64,000 nucleotides of DNA from NCBI GenBank assembly GCA_017506865.1, contig JAFCMP010000401.1:372001-436000 (forward strand). Direction: 5' to 3'. A model generated the notes under the pieces. It ran no database searches and had not been told where the DNA came from. It worked only from the letters and a program-made list of their open reading frames with translations. Below are positions 11,501 through 19,592 of this stretch, piece by piece (the stretch's first letter is position 1; every line of letters begins with the position of its first letter). Origin of the DNA: Tribonema minus (lineage: Eukaryota > Sar > Xanthophyceae > Tribonematales > Tribonemataceae). Both the position numbers and the translations under genes were made by a program.

Positions 11501-11789
11501 CCTGGCACGAGAAGACGATCTATTCCAGATGTTCTTGAGATGGAAGCGTGTGAGATATTTCGAGTCCATCGATTTCTCAGAGCAAGGAGCACTCGCAAAC
11601 GCGTTGGCTGACACCCAATACGTGGAGAGTCTGAAGGCATTCAGTGAAACTTATGCTGACAACTGGGCAGCCATGCTACACAACAAGACCGAGTGGGACA
11701 GACTGGTGACACATATAGAATTAGCTGAAGTTGATATGCAGAATCATCACCCCACTGAGTGGGCCCACATAAGCGGGATATTTCCTTGA
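5535..11789 (+). CDS. Giant 2084-residue helical protein, function unknown
   Basis: A single uninterrupted frame of 6.2 kb. Residues 1-230 are mixed helix. Residues 245-330 hold a charged Ala/Arg/Glu region with a ten-residue repeat (EREAAALRRA type, about four copies) predicted to form a long helix. Residues 362-462 contain three Pro-rich stretches such as ELPPPPDAPFPP. A Cys pair (CNTC) sits near 479. Residues 520-1690 are long helical sequence rich in Ala, Asp and Thr. Residues about 1700-1750 are basic. Residues about 1832-1918 contain three hydrophobic segments (AALALIVASCAVLLIPA first) that could span a membrane. The size, helical content and late hydrophobic cluster recall tape-measure or scaffold proteins of large viruses, but I recognise no family. 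A secreted or cytoskeletal host protein is also possible. Confidence 0.75.
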   Translation: MSTELNDIASLAIDMLKHTSYESPVEYAKSPGDTAFVNFVTDFVADLNLGNLTQDMASLIYRIVVEKSNVEPSELVDLIAATATTAQTQTSIHYLNTHVKSGNKNEAYNSATQFIDMIAALQSQTDKNLLPGFFDSDSVSRHSCAAILGRDLSIVENAILSFRRDKDMKAVEAVMNDAVYSIICLAQQGINACKDPTYSVNTLYAHSLAVMVKDEGNSKAAEKTGTSPQVELQEKWLEHAVTDEQTAADGREEGAARRAAVKEEGAARRAAAAQVAQAEREAAALRRAEREAAALRRAEKEAAALRSAEREAASARDKLARQVKKTEERRLQDLAAERMADEARRQWEAAQQAADKADDTRIELPPPPDAPFPPRLPTTDSEAKRKLEAGQRAAAERASRAQADLARAYLPPPPAAEFPPLPPATVATAEDDADKFEDAYDLPLPPEEFHDSYHIQPPAARGPLHRIPLQLPEEADTEMCNTCLGHGYTIPDAPDEFETNVDDSKAIKEAKKNACEVWKIAHTSKRKCIRYMCLNKPGEINEGRFLVAIARTMKNLMIGGSDGASADEEVDFITECATFADAAGTLMNVHTKFDDHNYDMIIAGAAAPDLKAQLEEDVSEAIEIDLNDLHYRMEERLGIKQYAPPSRFAKTVVQLLALSGSAETVRWMPSLLNSAKAHGDVLVPLESAGATGLAAAKCTGNAMMQSEIVQLAHASAANAWRSSSDLASAYSSSLRMQPKTEVAVAPAVIQRARDQVTAAMSQTLDIIQLHQIVQNVRKLGNDVPVELIRFATMATEAETRYHESMNALAHIDGGDIPAVIEDVGDIMSIIGMYKDGAPICGDGTCKAGSTPLDDTACCSTLLYMGNEMSGLATAALDECDNRMVKFITEKSVSDDMLNKVIERAEGIKELTHSRLAAQTVLSDNQLLRSPLKQLEQAITERDPSYPRNTPAYNVARYLVQAARGGLDDVLNLQHAAGYLEAARMGPAPSSFEEVGMLVTERMATKAVAEVDANGLVQAYADLPLQALSDGSGQVKDSAVTLIKALRAADQSVAALVSAADMVKETGVAYHGVDFDAPLRRAGFEVVKSMVDGAWDNGVSEVLTVYDQQLPARVKSEATNSLIKSLRADSAAYDAIEGMVKAAPQVQAAASLNHGLDISGNSIEIYANSLKQLTSIHDGANSDTVRNMAKSEHAALMTHAIDNVASQGDQIGRAALGLINGSASTATDLKALANRAEVAITKAEQAGLLSNRIDPAAGASLGAALSVNRDAALFFDKFVHLQSVVQAGAAIANLNDATTFNGAIEAVKLFAGETALAKLDSALADRVTARLSAVVAGINTSPDWQSQLSSVTSTLSEWTQLATLASKASMPNVMSTLTAETHTMLTAIRDRVNDRQWHDWLKQQSPHLATIIKGVTDSPRCQPDAAEFALLTVCALSSECAEATVMTALLDIFAEGAITAGSASDDVRDMRSYMQQLVDMTNDPVAAEYSTALAGRAFDPATISLSNLAALHASTTPDTATMTGDDAISSSLNIVYNLKAADAKGDHNVAALHNARGAIRALVQEVKDLQLQQLQLTTVVEESVIPDAAEVPTVVKETSPPGPDALMKRVVSDLKTGKVSEADAMALLTPLTEMVPVHGGSAIRAANMNAKQLADNQAIINVNAAIVSVLYPHAASFAQEDWTTDGAELFGLLSTPSDVVVNTRAKTRGKSAHEKVDATEDGSKVETKRAKGDPNKEKARKDAISGEDMKGSADSDDTAADADVLTALATGQVSIPEAVIIMETAVGSPSDTKEAEKAVIRANSEKKSLNKKLSPSLTRHVFAVLRFSERKSVRYAALALIVASCAVLLIPASQAALCATLATVSSPGLYSALTYGATVKYGAAGAAVLIPVCQAGGTASLNAAVGGAAAAVSGLGLAAYNRQAPTSSQHTTSPVPTIAAVQHAEPQPGSAAATVPTMDASTNTHALSAEMQDAVEDPMVATAVNARMEDLAREDDLFQMFLRWKRVRYFESIDFSEQGALANALADTQYVESLKAFSETYADNWAAMLHNKTEWDRLVTHIELAEVDMQNHHPTEWAHISGIFP

Positions 11790-12193
11790 TGTTAGTTGAC
11801 ATCAATGATACCAGAACACCCAGCGGTGAATGCGGTACTGGCAATGAGCTGCTCAGAATGGTGATAAGGTGGTCACCAATTGTGGGCCTGCCGCCGCAAG
11901 GCTTTGATGTGCATGTGCCATGTACACATTTCTGGTTAACTTATGTTTTTCAAGGTAAACACGTTCAAATGCTCTCAGAAGGTTTGAGGAAAGTTGAGCG
12001 CCACTGGATAACGTACCCCCGACGACACATGCCTTATATACTTGCTGTGTGCAACGCTTTGTTTCTGTTTGCGACTGTCGTTGAAGCCCGGCGCACTGAC
12101 TATAAATCAGATGATCTATTGATGATACTAGGAATTGTGATCGCAATTTTACTAGGGTTTGTAGTAGACGTGATGCCACTGCGTGCACCTTGA
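11789..12193 (+). CDS. Small two-pass membrane protein
   Basis: A 134-residue product whose ATG shares its A with the TGA stop of the giant gene (TGATG). Such overlaps are typical of compact viral or bacterial genomes and suggest co-expression or linked translation. The N-terminal half is polar. Two hydrophobic segments lie near the C-terminus (PYILAVCNALFLFATVV and LMILGIVIAILLGFVVDV), joined by a short charged loop (EARRTDYKSDD), as in a membrane hairpin. No family is recognised. Partnership with the hydrophobic tail of the giant protein is an inference from position. Confidence 0.6.
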   Translation: MLVDINDTRTPSGECGTGNELLRMVIRWSPIVGLPPQGFDVHVPCTHFWLTYVFQGKHVQMLSEGLRKVERHWITYPRRHMPYILAVCNALFLFATVVEARRTDYKSDDLLMILGIVIAILLGFVVDVMPLRAP

Positions 12194-12347
12194 CATGCGG
12201 ACATAAATGGATGCCAGTGATAAATGCATTCTCAAATAACGTACTCGATCCGTTCAAAACATTCCTCCAGCAGTTGCAGCTGCACATCACAACTGCGCAC
12301 CACAATTGTGCCAGAGCCAGGGGAGATATCTGCTGCTCGACAGCTAT

Positions 12348-12920
12348 TCAAGACACGTCTGCTCCTCCGACTTGCCCTTCCCCGGCCGCTCTCATGGCGT
12401 CAATTGAGCCCCTCGCCATCCTCCCGAGAGCTAGCTGCCTGTGCGTTCGGTTTTTGCTGTAGTACAGTGCCTTGTGCCATGCATGCAGACCCGCCGCCAG
12501 TTGGTCGCATGTCGAAGACTGAAAGTGAACGACCGCCTGAAGGGCGATGCTCTCATCCATCGCCGTCTGTTTGTGATCTTTGATACGAGCGAGCGTAGCG
12601 CTACCTACGGCCTCAGCGTAGTCATTGCGCAGACCCGCCAGAATACGCGCGGGATGCGGGCTGAGGTGATAGTCGCACTTATCTGTAGCCGATATGTCTC
12701 TCACGAAGGACGACGCCGGCTCGTCAGCGCCCTTGCCGGAACACAGGTTCACAAGGGTCCAGAGAACGCGCTGACACTCATCGTCAGCCATATCCACTTG
12801 GTGTGAGGCAGACAAAAAATCGCAAGGCGCGTGGACGCAATCAGCACTGCTGCGCTTTGAACGCAGATTTGAAGGTTGTGATTTGGAATTCCCTAAACTT
12901 TCGTTCAAAGTAATAACCAT
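12348..12920 (-). CDS. Hypothetical protein, 190 residues
   Basis: An intact frame; a later ATG at 12791 would give about 147 residues and a more compact domain (DDECQRVLWTLVNLCSGKG onward). Helical and Ala-rich, with four Cys and several His (CDYHLSPHPARI), no membrane segment and no known motif. It converges with block A genes and ends where the satellite begins, so it could belong to block A. Confidence 0.4.
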   Translation of the reverse strand: MVITLNESLGNSKSQPSNLRSKRSSADCVHAPCDFLSASHQVDMADDECQRVLWTLVNLCSGKGADEPASSFVRDISATDKCDYHLSPHPARILAGLRNDYAEAVGSATLARIKDHKQTAMDESIALQAVVHFQSSTCDQLAAGLHAWHKALYYSKNRTHRQLALGRMARGSIDAMRAAGEGQVGGADVS

Positions 12921-15900
12921 ATACCGTTATGCGCCAGAAGGATGAGTAGGGACCATGAAAGCTTTCAAGACTGCCCTACATGGTTGCTCACCCAAAAGGG
13001 TATGAATGTTGTACCTAAATATATTTGAAGTTTACTTCTTACTTCCAAGAGTTTGTGATATAGGAAAGCGGTGCTACCAGAAATACTTTTAAAGTATATT
13101 TGAAGTTACTTGACCAGTTTGAAGTTTTGGATTTTGGGAACCGGTGCTGCCAGAAATACTTTTCACAGCGGCCAACCCAAAATCGGGCAAGGACGACCCT
13201 TTGCAGATTTTCGTAAATTACGCAAATACCATATACCGTTTTCAACCAGTAGGTGAGTGGTGATCATGGAAGGTTCAAGCCTCCCCTCCATGGTTACTCA
13301 CCCTACAGGGTAAGAACCTTAAAAATTAGTATTTTTGAAGTTTACTTAACCAGTTTGAGGTTTGGGATATTGGAAACCGGTGCTGCCAGAAATACATTTC
13401 ACAGCGGCCGACCCAAAATCGGGCAAGGACGACCCTTAGCAGATTTTCGTAAATTACGCAAATACCATATACCGTTTTCAACCAGTAGGTGAGTGGTGAT
13501 CATGGGAGGTTCAAGCCTCCCCTACATGGTTACTCACCCTACAGGGTAATAACCTTAAAAATTAGTATTTTTGAAGTTTACTTCTTAGTTCAAACAGTTT
13601 GGGATATTGGAAACCGGTGCTGCCAGAAATACTTTTCACAGCGGCCGACCCAAAATCGGGCAAGGACGGGACGACCCTTAGCAGATTTTCGTAAATTACG
13701 CAAATACCATATACCGTTTTCAACCAGTAGGTGAGTGGTGATCATGGGAGGTTCAAGCCTCCCCTACATGGTTACTCACCCTACAGGGTAATAACCTTAA
13801 AAATTAGTATTTTTGAAGTTTACTTCTTACTTCAAACAGTTTGGGATATTGGAAACCGGTGCTGCCAGAAATACTTTTCACAGCGGCCGACCCAAAATCG
13901 GGCAAGCACGACCCTTAGCAGATTTTCGTAAATTACGCAAATACCATATACCGTTTTCAACCAGTAGGTGAGTGGTGATCATGGGAGGTTCAAGCCTCCC
14001 CTACATGCTTACTCACCCTACAGGGTAAGAACCTTCAAAAGTAGTATTTTTGAAGTTTACTTAACCAGTTTGAAGTTTGGGATATTGGAAACCGGTGCTG
14101 CCAGAAATACTTTTCACAGCGGCCGACCCAAAATCGGGCAAGGACGACCCTTAGCAGATTTTCGTAAATTACGCAAATACCATATACCGATTTCAACCAG
14201 TAGGTGAGTGGTGATCATGGGAGGTTCAAGCCTCCCCTCCATGGTTACTCACCCTACAGGGTAAGAACCTTAATAATTAGTAATTTTGAAGTTGACTTAA
14301 CCAGTTTGAAGTTTGGGATATTGGAAACCGGTGCTGCCAGAAATACTTTTCACAGCGGCCGACCCAAAATCGGGCAAGGACGACCCTTAGCAAATTTTCG
14401 TAAATTACGCAAATACCATATACCGATTTCAACCAGTAGGTGAGTGGTGATCATGGGAGGTTCAAGCCTCCCCTACATGGTTACTCACCCTACAGGGTAA
14501 GAACCTTAAAAATTGGTATTTTTGAAGTTTACTTAACCAGTTTGAAGTTTGGGATATTGGAAACCGGTGCTGCCAGAAATACTTTTCACAGCGGCCGACC
14601 CAAAATCGGGCAAGGACGACCCTTAGCAGATTTTCGTAAATTACGCAAATACCATATACCGTTTTCAACCAGTAGGTGAGTGGTGATCATGGGAGGTTCA
14701 AGCCTCCCCTACATGGTTACTCACCCTACAGGGTAATAACCTTAAACATTAGTATTTTTGAAGTTTACGTTTTACTTCAAACAGTTTGGGATATTGGAAA
14801 CCGGTGCTGCCAGAAATACTTTTCACAGCGGCCGACCCAAAATCGGGCAAGGACGACCCTTAGCAGATTTTCGTAAATTACGCAAATACCATATACCGTT
14901 TTCAACCAGTAGGTGAGTGGTAATCATGGGAGGTTCAAGCCTCCCCTACATGGTTACTCACCCTACAGGGTAATAACCTTAAACATTAGTATTTTTGAAG
15001 TTTACGTTTTACTTCAAACAGTTTGGGATATTGGAAACCGGTGCTGCCAGAAATACTTTTCACAGCGGCCGACCCAAAATCGGGCAAGGACGACCCTTAG
15101 CAGATTTTCGTAAATTACGCAAATACCATATACCGATTTCAACCAGTAGGTCAGTGGTGACCATGGGAGGTTCAAGCCTCCCCTACATGGTTACTCACCC
15201 TACAGGGTAATAACCTTAAAAATTAGTATTTTTGAAGTTTACTTCTTACTTCAAACAGTTTGGGATATTGGAAACCGGTGCTGCCAGAAATACTTTTCAC
15301 AGCGGCCGACCCAAAATCGGGCAAGGACGACCCTTAGCAGATTTTCGTAAATTACGCAAATACCATATACCGATTTCAACCAGTAGGTGAGTGGTGATCA
15401 TGGGAGGTTCAAGCCTCCCCTACATGGTTACTCACCCTACAGGGTAAGAACCTTAAAAATTAGTATTTTTGAAGTTTACTTAACCAGTTTTAAGTTTGGG
15501 ATATTGGAAACCGGTGCTGCCAGAAATACTTTTCACAGCGGCCGACCCATAATCGGGCAAGGACGACCCTTAGCAGATTTTCGTAATTACGCAAATACCA
15601 TATACCGTTTCAACCAGTAGGTGAGTGGGGACCATGGGAAGTTCAAGCATCCCCTACATGGTTACTCACCCTAAAGGGTAAGAACCTTAAAAACTAGTAT
15701 TTTTGAAGTTTACTTCTTACTTCAAACAGTTTTGTATATTGGAAACCGGTGCTGCCAGAAATACTTTTCACAGCGGCCGACTCAAAATCGGGCAAGGACG
15801 ACCCTTAGCAGATTTTCGTAAATTACGCAAATACCATATACCGTTTTCAACCAGTAGGTGAGTGGTGACCATGGGAGGGTCAAGCCTCCCCTACATGGTT

Positions 15901-15955
15901 ACTCACCCTAACGGGTAAAAACCTTAAAAATTAGTATTTTTGAAGTTCATATTTT
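12915..15955. repeat. 236-bp tandem satellite with compound hairpin
   Basis: About twelve units of 236-242 bp stand head to tail; the first is degenerate. Unit starts (the ACCAGTAGGTGAGTGG word) fall near 13245, 13481, 13723, 13960, 14196, 14432, 14668, 14905, 15141, 15379, 15616 and 15852. Each unit contains nested inverted repeats: GGTGAGT with ACTCACC outside, CATGG with CCATG or CATG in the middle, and GGGAGG with CCTCCC around a TTCAAG loop. A second small palindrome, ACCCTACAGGGT, follows. Each unit also opens a short reading frame in register, which is an artefact of periodicity. Degenerate single copies occur at 3.1, 19.3, 22.3 and 45.8 kb. Confidence 0.95.
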
Positions 15956-15959
15956 TGGA

Positions 15960-16505
15960 GATGCTGTTCGGGATGATCGGGAAGGGCACTTCGAAGCTAT
16001 GGAAGGTGTCATACAGCGTCATCCACCCCTCTGGCACCAGTCAAGCACGTCGTGCACGCCCCTCAGCAGCTCGAGTGGGCTTAATGCTGGAGTTGTCCCT
16101 GGGATTACCGGACGTGTTTGGACACGCTTCGCTGGGCGCGCGAAAATGGCTGTCCGTGGAGTGCTCAAACATGCGGAAATGCTGTGTGGGGCGGCCAGTT
16201 GGACACACTTCGCTGGGCGCGCAAAAATGGTGGCGCGCGGCGGCCACTTTAAAACGCTTTGCTGGGCGCGTGAAAAGCGCTGTCCCTGGGCTACCCATAC
16301 ATGCGCAGATGCTGTGTGGGGCGGCCACGTTGAACACGCTTCGTTGGGCGCGCAAAAATGGCTGTCCATGGGACGCTTGGACGTGCGCAGATGCGGCCAG
16401 CGGCGGCCACTTGAAAATTCTTCGCTGGGCGCGCGAAAATGGCCGTCCGTGGAGTGCCATAACATGCACATGGGTGGCGCGCAGCCGCCGCTTGGAAGTG
16501 CTACC
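15960..16505 (+). pseudogene. Fossil of a GCPW-type ankyrin-like repeat gene
   Basis: Several segments encode the repeat known from large families in algae, oomycetes and giant viruses, with a TLRWARKNGCPWDAWTCADA-type unit about every 33 residues. At least five units can be seen. The stretch is broken in several places. It replaces the middle of a satellite unit: the left half of the unit ends at about 15950 and the satellite resumes at about 16508 with CCGTTTTCAACCAGTAGG. Origin from host or virus cannot be told. Confidence 0.65.
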
Positions 16506-16509
16506 ATAA

Positions 16510-16597
16510 CCGTTTTCAACCAGTAGGTGAGTGGTGACCATGGGAGGGTTAAGCGTCCCCTACATGGTTACTCACCCTAAAGGGTATGAACCTTGTA
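16510..16597. repeat. Satellite fragment left of the mariner insertion
   Basis: The hairpin part of one satellite unit (GTAGGTGAGTGGTGACCATG through AAAGGGTATGAACCTTGTA). It continues at 17922 on the other side of the inserted transposon. Confidence 0.85.
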
Positions 16598-17921
16598 CTT
16601 CCTCCGTTTCAATTTATTAGACAGTTGACATTGAAATGCAATTTCAAGGGCAAAGACGGCCGCGCACACCAAAAAAGTCCCTTCAGTAAAAGTGATCAGC
16701 ATTCCAGAAATAGGGCAATACAGATGACAGTGAACTTACCATGAGCAGATATGAACAAGTCGCGCGCGCGCGCGTTTAGACCTCCAAAACGCTGTTGCAC
16801 GCACAAATGTACGTTAGCGGACGCGTTTCACTGCAGTATGCCCGCGTATTGCCGGTTGTGCACCCCATCGTGGTACAGTTTGTGTTTGTGAACCCCACTG
16901 TGCTCCAAAATGAGGTTGTAGATGACCAGAATTACCATAGGGGGCTCTTTTTATGGCCTACCAGTTGAAGCCGTTTTAGAGCTGTTGTGTGCGTGCGCAG
17001 CCTGGAGCATGCAAGGCACACCAAATCACGACACTATTGTGGTGTATCGTGTTGCATTTGATGCTGGGGTGCCCATTGCCACCCAGTACAACTTCACAAC
17101 ACGGAATGTGGCCATTCTGGCCATTTTGACAACGAAACGCTACTTCATGTTGAAGTGCACGCTGCGGTGCTGTCATCGTCTCTACAGCTCTCACCCTGCT
17201 GGGGGTGCACACCACACCCTGTGGAGCATGTGCTGGTCAGAAAGCATGGCCTTTGTGCATCTGACCAAATGACTGCGAGTATTGAGCTTGGCTCAGCGAT
17301 ACAAGGTGCTGCATTCGACGTAGACCGCGTGAGCCAAAACACGGCAGATTTAGCGCTGTTCACAGACACACCCGACACCGCCTCCAGCGTGGTGCCAGCG
17401 ATGGTTGGAGGCTTGCCAGCCTTGCAGCTGCATATGAAGGTGCAGCACAGCTCACCAGCACCGCCAGCTTGGCAGATAGCGCGCGCATCCTCTGTATTCT
17501 GGCACAGATCCTGGGAAACACATCGTGCTCGTTTGCCACCGCTGATCACGCACCACGAGGTGGCCTGTCGCCAGTGCGCTTCACAAACGCTAGCTGTACT
17601 GTTATAACGCATTTCTACTTAAGGCTGCCATCGCTCTAGTGGCCCATAGCGCGTGTGGCGCTGCATGTCGTCTGAGTTCAAACTCGCGCAAGTTCAAACT
17701 TGCAGTTTTGCCGTTTTTTTCCGCGAGCCGAAACCCTAACCCTCGTAGTGGGAAAGTGACAACATTTCGAGATGTGGACCGTTTTCAACACTGATTGGTG
17801 CATGTGAAAGGCCTTGGAGTTCTCTTCCATTCATATAACAGGAGTGTATGTCACTGTAGCTCTTTTTGACCTCATATTTGCATTTGAAAGTCAACTGTCT
17901 AATAAATTGAAACGGAGGAAG
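16598..17921. mobile_element. Mariner/Stowaway-type DNA transposon, non-autonomous (1324 bp)
   Basis: The ends are near-perfect inverted repeats of about 45 bp beginning CTTCCTCCGTTTCAATTT at 16598, with the reverse complement ending at 17921; only about three mismatches are seen. The element is flanked by TA at 16596-16597 and 17922-17923, and removing one TA plus the element restores the satellite sequence CCTTGTACCTAAAT, as found intact at about 13010. The TA duplication and the CTYCCTCCGTTTC start are hallmarks of plant-type mariner-like and Stowaway elements. The interior has frames up to about 155 codons on both strands but no recognisable DDD/D transposase, so it was probably mobilised in trans. 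The low mismatch between the ends suggests a fairly recent insertion. Confidence 0.9.
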
Positions 17922-18412
17922 TACCTAAATATATTTGAAGCTTACTTCTTACTTCAAATAGTTTGGGTTTTTGGAAACCGGTGATGCCAGAAATACTTTT
18001 CACAGCGGCTGACCCAAAATCGGGCAAGTACGACCCTCACCAGATTTTCGTAAATTACGCAAATAACATTTACCGTTTTCAACCAGTAGGTGAGTGGTGA
18101 CCATGGGAGGTTGAAGCCTCCCCTACATGGTTAATCACTCTAAAGGGTATGACCCTTAAAAACTAGAATATTTGTGAAGTTTACTTTCTACTTCAAACAG
18201 GTTGGGAATTTGGAAACCGGTGCTGCCAGAAATACTTTTCACAGCGGCTGACACAAAATCGGGCAAGTACGACCCTTAGCAGATTTCTGCCAGAAATGCT
18301 TTTCACAGCGGCTGACCCAAAATCGGGCAGGTACGACCCTGAGCAGATTTTCGCAAATTACACAAATACCATGTACCGTTATGCAAGTACGACCCTTTGC
18401 AGATATTTGTGA
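17922..18412. repeat. Satellite, right part
   Basis: Continuation of the interrupted unit, one further full unit (hairpin at about 18082-18150) and partial duplications of the CTGCCAGAAATACTTTTCAC section. More diverged than the main array: CGGCTGACCC replaces CGGCCGACCC. Confidence 0.85.
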
Positions 18413-18441
18413 AGAATCTTGCCATGGTGTGAAAAGGGCTA

Positions 18442-19200
18442 CTATTCATTCGACGGTTTCAGATTATCGAATCTCAAAACGTTAGCTTTGTAGCTCGAAA
18501 TGCGGTGATCCTTGAGCCGCATGAATGGCGGAGCATGTGTGTTGGTCGGGGTACCAACGGTCATGATTTGTGGAAAGGAAGCATATCGCTTAAACGGTGG
18601 CAAATTAACGACAGGATCGTTGCCGTTTTTCACCAAAACCAGCCTGTGACCGAGCTGTTTTGTAATTGATTGCACAAGCTCGCTGTCACCGAGACGGGGC
18701 ATGCCAAAGCCGATGAAAGAAATCGCATCCCCATAACATTGAACGAGTTGCAATGCGGTGAGTGCGGCAACGCAGGCACCAGAAGAATGACCGACACATA
18801 GTAGGACCGCTTGCGGCTGGGAGAGACGCCTGTGAAGCTCTTCTATGCATAACCGCATCAAACGTCGCTGTTGCATGTAAAAGCCGGCATGCGCTCTGCC
18901 AGGGGCGTACTTGGTGGCGGTGAGCGATGAGTGTGCATCGAACAGAAGGTCCTTGACCCCATCTGTTCCTCTTACGCTGAATACATGTTCATCAGCAGCG
19001 ACTTGCAGCAACATTGCATGTGCACCTGTCAATCCATCGATGAAAAACACCGGTGCTTGTATCATGACGGCGCCCAGTTCCTCAAAAGCGGGACCACACT
19101 GCATCATCTGTGCAGTCATTATCTCAGACGGCGAACGGTAAACGCATGTGGCAATGTTCACTGCTTGTAGGATTTTGATTAATGGCACCATCTGCTTCAC
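18442..19200 (-). CDS. Class 3 lipase (alpha/beta hydrolase)
   Basis: A 252-residue protein with the class 3 lipase pattern: VFSVRGT near residue 70 (oxyanion-hole strand), the nucleophile elbow CVGHSSG with the catalytic Ser, GFGMPRLGD after it, the catalytic Asp in NGNDPVVNLPP, and a late DHRISSY supplying the His. All three catalytic residues are therefore present. It would hydrolyse triacylglycerols or other lipid esters. There is no clear cleavable signal, although the N-terminus (MVPLIKILQAVNIATCVY) is hydrophobic. It is shorter than many plant homologues and about the size of fungal and giant-virus lipases. The upstream region contains AATAAATATGTTAC. Confidence 0.85.
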   Translation of the reverse strand: MKQMVPLIKILQAVNIATCVYRSPSEIMTAQMMQCGPAFEELGAVMIQAPVFFIDGLTGAHAMLLQVAADEHVFSVRGTDGVKDLLFDAHSSLTATKYAPGRAHAGFYMQQRRLMRLCIEELHRRLSQPQAVLLCVGHSSGACVAALTALQLVQCYGDAISFIGFGMPRLGDSELVQSITKQLGHRLVLVKNGNDPVVNLPPFKRYASFPQIMTVGTPTNTHAPPFMRLKDHRISSYKANVLRFDNLKPSNE

Positions 19201-19210
19201 TGCGTAGGTA

Positions 19211-19224
19211 ACATATTTATTGCA
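19211..19224 (-). promoter_or_regulatory. A/T-rich upstream word AAATATGTTA
   Basis: Read on the minus strand, AATAAATATGTTAC lies 11-24 bases before the lipase ATG at 19200. It matches the AAAATATGTTG word before the kelch gene. Confidence 0.35.
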
Positions 19225-19259
19225 TGCTCAACCTTAAGGTTAAGTGCACAGTTGAGAAA

Positions 19260-19400
19260 CCAGTAAATCGCTAGTATGCTGCCAAAATGCTTTTTACAGC
19301 AGCTGACCCCTAATTAGGCTGGTACCCGACTTGCTGCCTCACCCTATAGGGTATAATCTGAAATTTTGAGGTTATCTTTGCCTAAAATAGTTTGCAATTC
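19260..19400. repeat. Degenerate hairpin-repeat copy
   Basis: Contains GCTGCCAAAATGCTTTTTAC, CAGCTGACCC and CTCACCCTATAGGGTATAA, in the order found in the satellite unit. Strongly diverged, so older than the array. Confidence 0.6.
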
Positions 19401-19423
19401 CAAAATAGGTATTGACAATGGCG

Positions 19424-19525
19424 TACATGATTTTGCAATGGCGCGCACATGATTCGCGCGATGGCGCGCACATGATTCGCTCATGATTCGCACATGATTC
19501 GCTCATGATTCGCACATGATTCGCG
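19424..19525. repeat. Short tandem repeat (CACATGATTCG / CTCATGATTCG)
   Basis: About eight 11-12 base units of YCATGATTCG, some preceded by ATGGCGCG. The repeat ends just before the ankyrin-tailed gene. Confidence 0.85.
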
Positions 19526-19592
19526 TTCACGAGATTCAAGATTCGTCCAGTAAAAAATGGGCACATCATCTCACACTCACAGCAGCAAGGCC

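Larger units (their letters stand above)
3396..12193. mobile_element. Block A: virus-like intronless gene cluster (inferred fossil)
   Basis: Four intronless genes are packed with gaps of about 70 bases and one TGATG stop/start overlap. This differs from the intron-bearing, widely spaced genes at 37-43 kb. The parts are a membrane/coiled-coil protein, a glutaredoxin-like protein, a giant 2084-residue protein and a small membrane protein. The reading frames look whole, which suggests a young insertion, gene retention, or a host cluster of unusual style. The link to a giant virus rests on style, on the shared hairpin repeat and on upstream words shared with block B. No capsid, polymerase or packaging gene is visible. 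Confidence 0.45.

Noticed and set aside
13253-13300. tRNA gene suggested by the GGTTCAAGCC loop
   Set aside because: No acceptor stem, D-arm or anticodon arm; the A- and B-box-like words are too close.
13253-15620. Series of 66-79 codon frames, each starting where the last ends
   Set aside because: They follow the 236-bp satellite period exactly, use a GTG at the same place in each unit and have no domain.
16922-17612. Frames inside the 16.6-kb transposon as transposase
   Set aside because: No DDD/D residues, helix-turn-helix or mariner signature in either strand.
12915-18412. CRISPR-like array
   Set aside because: The repeats are contiguous 236-bp units without unique spacers, in a eukaryotic setting.
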